Part shown: piece after piece, positions 6,616 to 13,433 of the stretch | Numbering within the stretch: the first letter of the stretch is position 1 | Layout of the letters: every line of letters begins with the position of its first letter | Source of the DNA: Pseudomonadota bacterium | GTDB taxonomy: Bacteria; CALINM01 | DNA length: 13,433 nt | Reading direction: 5' to 3' | Assembly (NCBI GenBank): GCA_026415985.1 | Contig: JAOAGA010000048.1 | Coordinates: forward strand, 1-13,433 | Translations under genes and position numbers: made by a program | The notes under the pieces: model-generated | What the model saw: only the letters and a program-made list of their open reading frames with translations | Databases searched by the model: none | What the model was told of the DNA's origin: nothing

Positions 6616-7773
6616 ATGTCGTTACTTGCCTTTTTTTATATCCTGAGGTCAGAGGGGATAAAGATTACTTTCAAGGAATGGAAGGATCTTTATAACCTTA
6701 TGAGGTCTGGCTTTATAAAGGATATTTCTGATTTATATTTTTATGGAAGATATGTTCTTGTAAAAACAGAAAAATTATATGATGCCTACGACAGAGCCTA
6801 TTTACAGTTTGTTAATGGTGGCGGTGATATAAAAGAAAGAATTGATGATCTCCTAAAATTTTTAGATGAAGAGTTTAAGGGAAAGATTCACAGGGAGTTT
6901 GAGGAAATATCTCTTGATGAGATTATAAAAAGATTTAACGAAAGATTGAGAAATCAGAAAGAGAAACATACAGGCGGTGGCAAACATATAGGTCAGAGAG
7001 GTTATTCTCCCTTCGGCAGTTATGGCACAGCAAGGGACGGCATCAGGTTTGGCGGGGAAGGAGTAAATAACAGAGCCTTTTATGTTGCGTCAGAAAGACA
7101 TTTTAAAAATCTCAGAGAAGACGTTTTGCTTGATACGAGAAATATAACTATTGCCTTAAAAAAACTAAGATCATTTAAAGAAGATGGTCTTGAGGAAGAG
7201 GTGGATATAGACGAAACCATTGATAAAACAGCAAAAAACTTCGGAGATATAGATATCGCCTTTAAAAAAGAGAGAAGGAATAATATCAAACTGTTATTAC
7301 TGATAGATAACGGTGGCTCTATGGAGCCCTACAGGGATAAAGTGGAAAAACTTTTTTCTTCGGCAAAAAACCTCAGATACTTTAAAGATTTTAAATATTT
7401 TTATTTCCATAACTGCATTTACGATTTTATTTATGAGGATATAGAAAACTGGAAAAAATTCCCCACGGCAAAATTAATAAGGGAGTTTAATCCTTCCTGG
7501 AAGGTAGTTTTAATTGGCGATGCTCTGATGTCTCCCTATGAACTTTTCAACTCATATCAGTTTATATATCTTCTGGAGCGAAAGGGAAAATCTGGTTATG
7601 AATGGTTTAATATTGTAAGAAGGCATTTCAGACACTCTGTGTGGTTAAACCCCATTCAGGGGATACAATGGCAACATCAAACGCTTAAGGCTATATCTTC
7701 AATCTTTCCTATGTTTCCTTTAACCATTGATGGTATTGAAAGGGCTGTAAGAGAGTTATTGAAAAACAACTAA
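6616..7773 (+). CDS. von Willebrand factor A domain protein, CoxE-like, MoxR partner
   Basis: The 385-residue product has an alpha-helical N-terminal half, a Gly-rich linker (TGGGKHIGQRGYSPFGSYG, about residues 119-137), the block VLLDTRNITIALKKLRSF, and a C-terminal VWA domain with LLLIDNGGSM (231-236), KYFYFHNCIYDFIYED and VLIGDALMSPYE (D302). It ends PLTIDGIERAVRELL. I recognise this order from a broadly distributed family of CoxE-like VWA proteins encoded beside a MoxR ATPase; their client is unknown. The usual metal-site DxSxS is altered to DNGGS, so the first serine is a glycine; D231, S235 and D302 remain. The gene is three bases after the MoxR gene and ends the first operon; no convincing terminator follows, only a weak 5-bp hairpin at 7771-7784 without a U-tract. 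Confidence 0.88.
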   Translation: MSLLAFFYILRSEGIKITFKEWKDLYNLMRSGFIKDISDLYFYGRYVLVKTEKLYDAYDRAYLQFVNGGGDIKERIDDLLKFLDEEFKGKIHREFEEISLDEIIKRFNERLRNQKEKHTGGGKHIGQRGYSPFGSYGTARDGIRFGGEGVNNRAFYVASERHFKNLREDVLLDTRNITIALKKLRSFKEDGLEEEVDIDETIDKTAKNFGDIDIAFKKERRNNIKLLLLIDNGGSMEPYRDKVEKLFSSAKNLRYFKDFKYFYFHNCIYDFIYEDIENWKKFPTAKLIREFNPSWKVVLIGDALMSPYELFNSYQFIYLLERKGKSGYEWFNIVRRHFRHSVWLNPIQGIQWQHQTLKAISSIFPMFPLTIDGIERAVRELLKNN

Positions 7774-7802
7774 CCGTTAGGTTAATATATTAAGCCATAG
7801 AT

Positions 7803-7831
7803 TAAACTTAGGCTAAACCGGGTTTTATAAT
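7803..7831 (+). promoter_or_regulatory. Possible promoter for the TPR protein gene
   Basis: A perfect TATAAT lies at 7826-7831 in the 83-base gap after the VWA gene, about 25 bases before the next start codon. The -35 region is poor: TAAACT at 7803-7808 at a 17-base spacing matches TTGACA at only three positions. An imperfect inverted repeat (TTAAGCC and GGCTAA, about 7790-7816) overlaps the -35 area and could be a weak hairpin or operator. The support is mostly the -10 box and its location. Confidence 0.4.
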
Positions 7832-7856
7832 GTAAATATGAGTTTAATAAGACGAA

Positions 7857-8801
7857 ATGAAAAAAATATTTTCTTCAATAATAGTGATTTTTTTATTTTT
7901 TCTGTCTTTTCAGAAAGATAGCTATGCCTGGGAAAAGGTCTATAAAGTCAGTTTCCCGGAAGAAAGAGATATTGAAAAAGGTCTTTTAATCCGTTACTAT
8001 AAAATTCTTGCCTGCTATCATACGATATCAGAGCTTAAAGAAGAGATTGATGATTTTGCATTTGTTGCAATTGAAGATGTTAAATACGAAGGATTCGATG
8101 GCAAGCATATTTTTTCGGTGTATGTAAATACAGAGAGCTATAATGATAAAAACTCATTGCTCGATGATGAAATTGTTGAGATATTTGAAATATTTTTACA
8201 AGAGTGGAAAAACCTGTCAGATCTTCAGATAAATTCGGTTACAGAAAATATAATCAGAAAATATGAGAAAGAGCTTGCTTTAATCGATATAATAAAAGGA
8301 TACTCTCTTTATACAAAAACAGGCAGGGCCTTCGTTAAGCAAAGAATTAATGAAATAGAATCAAAAATTGCAACTACACTTGATATTAATGAGCCAAAAA
8401 CGATTTTATTGCGAACCTATATTAGCCTTAAATCAGGTTATGGCATAAAGGCAGAGGAGATACTAAAATCAGGTGCCAAAATGTATCCTGATAATTTTAT
8501 TATACAAAACAGATATGGCATCCTTCTGAAAGAGATGGGTAAGTTTGATGAGGCAATAAAGGAGTTTCAGAGTCAGTTTGATAAATTTAATAACCCCCTG
8601 AGCCTTTATTATTTAGGCATGACCTATAAAAACAATGAAGACTGTAAAATGGCCGTTGAAAATCTGAACAGGTTTATAAAACTGACAAGAAATAATAATA
8701 ATAAAGAAAAGATTGTTGCCAGAAATGCCATTAATGAGTGTGAAGAGGGTTTTAGGAAAAAAAATTACAAAAACAAAAAAAATATAAGGAGGAAAAGGTG
8801 A
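7857..8801 (+). CDS. Exported TPR-repeat protein of unknown function
   Basis: The 314-residue product starts with a classical signal peptide: KK, a hydrophobic stretch at residues 4-18 and a likely cleavage at SYA/W (after 24), so the mature protein is periplasmic or surface-exposed. Residues about 25-175 are an acidic region I cannot assign. Residues about 180-280 form helical repeats of TPR type: [22 protein letters not shown], then [23 protein letters not shown], then [23 protein letters not shown]. The tail is strongly basic ([14 protein letters not shown]) and is encoded by A-rich DNA that also carries the ribosome binding site of the next gene. The stop overlaps the following GTG start (GTGA). 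A scaffold role in envelope assembly is inferred only from TPR repeats, export and its foldase neighbour. Confidence 0.7.
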   Translation: MKKIFSSIIVIFLFFLSFQKDSYAWEKVYKVSFPEERDIEKGLLIRYYKILACYHTISELKEEIDDFAFVAIEDVKYEGFDGKHIFSVYVNTESYNDKNSLLDDEIVEIFEIFLQEWKNLSDLQINSVTENIIRKYEKELALIDIIKGYSLYTKTGRAFVKQRINEIESKIATTLDINEPKTILLRTYISLKSGYGIKAEEILKSGAKMYPDNFIIQNRYGILLKEMGKFDEAIKEFQSQFDKFNNPLSLYYLGMTYKNNEDCKMAVENLNRFIKLTRNNNNKEKIVARNAINECEEGFRKKNYKNKKNIRRKR

Positions 8802-9367
8802 AAAAGTTACTATTCTGCATTATGTTTGTTATGCTACTCGTCAGTTATTCCTTTGGACAGTCGAAGAATCCGGTAGTTTTAATTGAAACCTCAATGGGCA
8901 ATATAAAGGTTGAGTTATATCCCGATAAGGCACCGATAACAGTAAAGAATTTTTTAGACTATGTAAACAGCGGGTTTTATGAAGGGACAATTTTCCATCG
9001 GGTAATAGCAAATTTTATGATTCAGGGGGGTGGGTTTACTCAGGATTTTAAAATGAAAAAGACAAACCCGCCCATAAAAAACGAGGCTTATAACGGGCTG
9101 AAGAATAAAAGAGGCACTATCGCTATGGCAAGGACAATGTATGTTGATTCCGCTACTGCTCAGTTTTTTATAAATGTTTCTGATAATGAATTTCTCGATC
9201 ACAGGGATAAAACTATGCAAGGCTTTGGGTATGCAGTTTTTGGTAAAGTAGTTGAAGGTATGGATGTGGCTGATAAGATATCGAAAGTTAAGACCGGCAA
9301 CTACAAAGGTTTTGACGATGTGCCGTTAACACCGGTAGTTATTAAGTCTGTGAAAGTAGTAAATTAA
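8798..9367 (+). CDS. Periplasmic cyclophilin-type peptidyl-prolyl cis-trans isomerase
   Basis: Cyclophilins catalyse cis-trans isomerisation of prolyl bonds during protein folding. The 189-residue product has an N-terminal signal peptide (KK, hydrophobic residues 4-15, probable cleavage at SFG/Q after residue 20), so it acts outside the cytoplasm, like PpiA. The domain shows [20 protein letters not shown], the catalytic FHR (F66-H67-R68), [28 protein letters not shown] and [13 protein letters not shown]. The start is GTG at 8798 with a near-perfect AAGGAGG at 8786-8792, overlapping the TPR gene stop. The coupling suggests that the two exported proteins are needed together. Confidence 0.93.
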   Translation: MKKLLFCIMFVMLLVSYSFGQSKNPVVLIETSMGNIKVELYPDKAPITVKNFLDYVNSGFYEGTIFHRVIANFMIQGGGFTQDFKMKKTNPPIKNEAYNGLKNKRGTIAMARTMYVDSATAQFFINVSDNEFLDHRDKTMQGFGYAVFGKVVEGMDVADKISKVKTGNYKGFDDVPLTPVVIKSVKVVN

Positions 9368-9389
9368 AATAGTTATAAAAAATCGGGAT

Positions 9390-10517
9390 ATGAGTAATGT
9401 TGAGATTGGTCCCATAAGACCACCAAGCGAGTCGAGAAGTTTATTAATAAGGCTTTCAAGAAACTGCCCGTGGAACAGGTGTCTCTTCTGCCCAGTTTAT
9501 AAAGGTGAGAATTTTTCCCTGAGAAAAAAGGAAGATATTTTAAGAGAGATTGACTATTTAAAAGAGATTTTTCATAGCATTAAGGAGCTTTTAAAAAAAA
9601 GAAGCCTCTATGAGCTATCTCAGGAGATAGAGAGTTATTTTGAGTTTTCCCGGATAGAAGACGTAAGGAGACTTCTTCACTGGATCTATCACAATGAGTT
9701 TACCGTCTTTCTTCAGGATGCAGATCCGCTTTTCAGAAAAAAGGAAGAACTAATTGAGATAATAGGATATCTGAAAAGTTCTTTTCCTGAAATCAAGAGG
9801 ATAACAACCTATGGCAGAGGTTCAACAATTGCCAAGTATAGCTTGGATGAGCTGATAAAGCTAAAGGAAGCGGGGTTAAACAGGGTTCATACAGGACTCG
9901 AGTCCGGCAGTGATGAAGTTCTTGATCTGGTATGTAAGGGGGTTAAATCTGAAGATATAATTATCGCCGGCAAGAAACTGAAGACCGCAGGCATAGAGTA
10001 TTCCCTCTACTTTATGCCCGGTCTTGGCGGGAGAAGGTTAAGCAAAAAACATGTGGCTGAAACATTGTATGTCATTAATAATGCCGAACCGGATTTTGTC
10101 AGATTAAGAACCTTGGGACTAAATGAAGGAATACCTCTTTTTGAGCTGGTTAAAGATGGCAGTTTTGAGGTTCAATCAGAAGAAGAGCTTGTTTCAGAAA
10201 TTAAAAGTCTAATTGAAGGTATAAATATTAATACCTGTCTTACCTCAGACCATAGCCTTAACCTTCTTATGGAAATAAATGGCAGACTCCCTCAGGATAA
10301 AGAAAGTATGCTGAAAAAAATAGATAAATTTCTGAATTTACCTGCCGAGACAAGGCTAAAATTTATATTGGCAAGAAGACATTACGAAGTTTTTGAGTTG
10401 AATGAGTTTTTAAGTTTTAAAAACTACAAGACCGATTTCGAATATGAAAAAATAAAATGCCTTTCTGAACAAGAAAGGGATCTCCTTTTTCTAAGCTTAA
10501 GATCTCAAAACCTTTGA
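9390..10517 (+). CDS. Radical SAM protein with CX4CX2C cluster motif, function unknown
   Basis: The 375-residue product has a radical SAM cluster motif near the N-terminus, RNCPWNRCLFCPVYKG, with C26, C31 and C34; the spacing is CX4CX2C, not the usual CX3CX2C. Other radical SAM elements follow: ITTYGRGSTIAKYS, LKEAGLNRVHTGLESGSDEVLDLV and YSLYFMPGLGGRRLSKKH. A helical insert of about 70 residues (40-110) separates the cysteines from the barrel core. I remember similar RPPSE...CPWNRCxFC...YKG proteins in anaerobes, but know no established reaction. The C-terminal region (about 240-375) is not recognisable. The gene lies 22 bases after the isomerase gene; the start ATG 9390 has only a weak Shine-Dalgarno, so it may rely on upstream translation. 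Confidence 0.8.
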   Translation: MSNVEIGPIRPPSESRSLLIRLSRNCPWNRCLFCPVYKGENFSLRKKEDILREIDYLKEIFHSIKELLKKRSLYELSQEIESYFEFSRIEDVRRLLHWIYHNEFTVFLQDADPLFRKKEELIEIIGYLKSSFPEIKRITTYGRGSTIAKYSLDELIKLKEAGLNRVHTGLESGSDEVLDLVCKGVKSEDIIIAGKKLKTAGIEYSLYFMPGLGGRRLSKKHVAETLYVINNAEPDFVRLRTLGLNEGIPLFELVKDGSFEVQSEEELVSEIKSLIEGININTCLTSDHSLNLLMEINGRLPQDKESMLKKIDKFLNLPAETRLKFILARRHYEVFELNEFLSFKNYKTDFEYEKIKCLSEQERDLLFLSLRSQNL

Positions 10518-10602
10518 TCTGTTTATTCATTTATAAACTTAATTCACTATAGACATAAAATACTAAAAAAGTTAAAATTTTAGAAAAAAATAGGGAGGTA
10601 CT

Positions 10603-11607
10603 ATGGCAGATCCCCAAAAAAATAAGGCATTGGAAATTGCTATATCTCAGATAGAGAAGCAGTTTGGAAAAGGTTCTATAATGAAGTTAGGTAGTGAGTC
10701 CCTTGAGAAGGATATAGAAGCTATATCGACAGGTTCCCTGTCTCTTGACATAGCTTTAGGGGTTGGCGGAGTTCCCAGAGGTAGAGTAATAGAGATTTTT
10801 GGTCCTGAATCATCGGGAAAAACTACAATTTGTCTGCATATTATTGCAGAGGCACAAAAAAACGGTGGCTCTGCTGCCTTTATTGATGCAGAACATGCCC
10901 TTGATGTTAACTATGCAAAATTACTGGGTGTTAAAACAGATGATCTGCTTATATCACAGCCTGACACAGGAGAGCAGGCTCTTGAGATAGCAGAGGTTTT
11001 AATCAGGAGCGGTGCTATTGATGTGCTTGTTATTGACTCAGTCGCAGCATTGGTTCCAAAGGCTGAGATAGAAGGAGAGATGGGAGATGCCCATATGGGG
11101 CTTCAGGCAAGACTTATGTCTCAGGCACTCAGAAAACTAACAGCTGCAATTTCCAAATCAAAAACAACGGTAATTTTTACCAACCAGATAAGGTCGAAGA
11201 TAGGTGTCTTTTTCGGTAATCCGGAAACGACAACCGGTGGCTATGCCCTCAAGTTTTACGCCTCTGTTAGAATGGATATAAGACCTGTAGGACCCATAAA
11301 AGAGGGTAACGATAAGATTGGCACGAGAACAAGAGTAAAGGTAGTTAAAAACAAGGTTGCACCACCATTTAAAGAGGCAGAGTTTGATATTCTCTATGGT
11401 GTCGGGATATCAAAGGAAGGAGATGTTCTTGATCTGGCGGTTCAGGATAATCTTTTGGAAAAGAGTGGTGCATGGTATTCCTTTAAAGGTGAAAGAATAG
11501 GTCAGGGCAGAGAAAATGCCAAACAGTACCTGAAAGATCATCCAGATATGCTCAAAGAGCTGGAAAATGAGATCAGGAAAAAATATAATCTGCCGGTGAT
11601 TCAGTAA
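10603..11607 (+). CDS. recA: RecA recombinase
   Basis: RecA forms ATP-dependent filaments on single-stranded DNA, catalyses strand exchange and stimulates LexA-type self-cleavage. The 334-residue product has Walker A GPESSGKT (67-74), the [15 protein letters not shown] Walker B region, the [16 protein letters not shown] block, [20 protein letters not shown] including the L2 DNA-binding loop, and the C-terminal [19 protein letters not shown]. The C-terminal tail is short and not strongly acidic. The ATG at 10603 follows GGGAGG at 10593-10598. The 85-base upstream gap contains AT-rich sequence with TAAAAT at 10556-10561 as a possible -10, but no convincing -35 and no SOS box that I could see. 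The stop overlaps the pilT start by one base (TAATG). Confidence 0.98.
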   Translation: MADPQKNKALEIAISQIEKQFGKGSIMKLGSESLEKDIEAISTGSLSLDIALGVGGVPRGRVIEIFGPESSGKTTICLHIIAEAQKNGGSAAFIDAEHALDVNYAKLLGVKTDDLLISQPDTGEQALEIAEVLIRSGAIDVLVIDSVAALVPKAEIEGEMGDAHMGLQARLMSQALRKLTAAISKSKTTVIFTNQIRSKIGVFFGNPETTTGGYALKFYASVRMDIRPVGPIKEGNDKIGTRTRVKVVKNKVAPPFKEAEFDILYGVGISKEGDVLDLAVQDNLLEKSGAWYSFKGERIGQGRENAKQYLKDHPDMLKELENEIRKKYNLPVIQ

Positions 11608-12760
11608 TGCCAGACGAGAGATTAGATCAAATACTTAAGTATGCAGTAAAAATGGAAGCCTCAGATATTCATCTGAAGCCGGGTAGCCCTCCTATTTTCA
11701 GAAAAAATGAGGCACTGATAAGGCCTGCCAATGCCCCTGTATTAAAGGCAGATGATATTACAGAGATGCTTTTCAGCATTATAACCGAGAGGCAGAAGGA
11801 AGAGTTCGACAGGAAGCTCGAGATTGATCTTGCTTACGGAATACCGGGAGTGGGAAGGTTTAGGGTTAACATCTTTAGACAAAGGGGTAGTTTGGGGGCG
11901 GTAATCAGAACGATACCAATAAAAATCAAGTCAATAAAAGAGCTTGAGTTGCCTCAGATAATTGAAAAGATAGCACAGGAAAAAAGAGGTCTCATACTCG
12001 TTACAGGAACAACCGGTAGCGGTAAATCAACGACACTGGCTTCAATCATTGATTATATAAATCAGAACTTTACCTCAAATATTATTACAATTGAGGACCC
12101 CATAGAGTTTCTTTTCCGTGATGCCAATAGTATTATTGTTCAGCGAGAGGTTGGTTTTGATACCTTAAGCTTTGCCAATGCCCTTCGCTCTGCCTTGAGA
12201 CAGGATCCCGATGTAATTCTTGTAGGTGAGATGAGAGATATAGAAACCATTGAAATAGCCCTTACTGCAGCGGAAACAGGACATCTTGTCCTTTCAACCC
12301 TTCATACCCTCGATGCAACGGAGACGATAAACAGAATTGTAGGCATATTCCCCCCCCATCAGCAACAGCAGATTCGTTACCAGTTGGGGGCTACCATAAA
12401 GGCGGTCATATCTCAAAGACTCATTCCGAGGGCTGATGGTCAGGGTAGAGTTCCCGCCGTTGAGGTAATGCTCGGAACTGCAAGAATCAGAGAGTATATA
12501 GAGGATCCCGCAAAAACGAAGATGATTAGAGATGCCATTCAGGAAGGCAGAGCCCATTACGGGATGCAGACCTTTGACCAGAGTCTTCTCTATCTTGTTA
12601 AAAAAGGTCTTATTAAATATGAAGATGCCCTTAAAAATGCGTCAAATCCATCTGATTTTGCTCTCAAATTTAGTGGTATCGATTCTTCCCAGGAGTCTGC
12701 ACAACAGGAAATTAATAAAAGCACAGGAGGTAGCGGAGAATCAAAGATAGAGAGGTTTTA

Positions 12761-12761
<1 letters not shown>
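11607..12761 (+). CDS. pilT: PilT/PilU-family type IV pilus retraction ATPase
   Basis: PilT-family hexameric ATPases sit at the cytoplasmic base of type IV pili and drive pilus retraction and twitching. The 384-residue product has the N-terminal KMEASDIHLKPGSPP block, Walker A GTTGSGKST (134-142, K140), the Asp-box ITIEDPIEFL, Walker B DPDVILVGEMRD (E208) and the His-box GHLVLSTLHT. In place of the classical PilT signature AIRNLIRE it has ARIREYIED, followed by GMQTFDQSL as in PilU and PilT-like paralogues, so it may be an accessory rather than the main motor; the symbol is therefore provisional. The start overlaps the recA stop by one base and has only a weak Shine-Dalgarno, so reinitiation after recA is likely. 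No other pilus gene is in the window. Confidence 0.88.

Positions 12762-12763
<2 letters not shown>
12752..12763 (+). promoter_or_regulatory. Ribosome binding site supporting an ATA start for recX
   Basis: GAGG at 12752-12755 is followed after five bases by ATA at 12761-12763, which overlaps the pilT stop as TAATA. The geometry copies the TAATG junction between recA and pilT. It is the best-placed initiation signal ahead of the conserved recX N-terminus. Confidence 0.5.

Positions 12764-13433
<670 letters not shown>

Noticed and set aside
7771-7784. Hairpin after the VWA gene as a terminator
   Set aside because: The stem is five base pairs and no run of T follows.
8691-8702. (AAT)4 microsatellite in the TPR gene
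   Set aside because: It encodes a short run of asparagines in an A-rich segment; four units are too few to suggest phase variation.
10518-10602. SOS box or clear promoter upstream of recA
   Set aside because: I found neither CTGT-N8-ACAG nor GAAC-N4-GTTC, and the only -10-like TAAAAT has no matching -35; the AT-rich inverted repeat at 10563-10583 lacks terminator features.

Overview
The window is AT-rich bacterial DNA in which every convincing gene lies on the + strand. Most genes are tightly packed, often overlapping by a few bases. Family content (aspartate-decarboxylase pantothenate route, a deaminase resembling futalosine-pathway enzymes, DUF502, a type IV pilus motor, many AGA/AGG arginine codons) suggests a free-living Gram-negative-type anaerobe or thermophile. 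Deferribacterota is my best guess, but this is inference from gene content and not a database result. I see no mobile element, phage gene, CRISPR array, tRNA or rRNA.

Region 1 (1-669) is the 3' part of a signalling-type gene: a SnoaL-like domain, a coiled coil and a C-terminal pair of CxxC motifs. A 243-base gap follows (670-912). It holds an 11-base direct repeat, a sigma-70-type promoter (TTGACA, 17-base spacer, TAACAT), about 50 bases of compact GC-richer sequence that can fold, and a strong intrinsic terminator. The U-tract of that terminator touches the panB ribosome binding site. This looks like a riboswitch or attenuator leader controlling panB and is the most interesting non-coding element here.

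Region 2 (913-7773) is a probable long operon: panB, panC and panD (pantothenate from ketoisovalerate and aspartate), a compact amidohydrolase-type deaminase, a DUF502 membrane protein, a HemW-like radical SAM protein, a MoxR-type AAA+ ATPase and its partner von Willebrand A (CoxE-like) protein. The short gaps and ATGA/GTGA overlaps point to co-transcription and translational coupling.

Region 3 (7774-10517) starts with a possible TATAAT promoter. It encodes an exported TPR protein of unknown role, a periplasmic cyclophilin-type peptidyl-prolyl isomerase coupled to it by a GTGA overlap, and an uncharacterised radical SAM protein with an unusual CX4CX2C cluster motif.

Region 4 (10603-13433, running off the window) is recA, a PilT/PilU-family ATPase, recX and alaS, each overlapping the next. 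recX has no ATG, GTG or TTG where its conserved N-terminus begins. The best start is an ATA in a TAATA junction with the pilT stop, behind a well placed GAGG. The recA-pilT-recX-alaS run joins recombination, its modulator, a pilus motor and a tRNA synthetase in one transcription unit.
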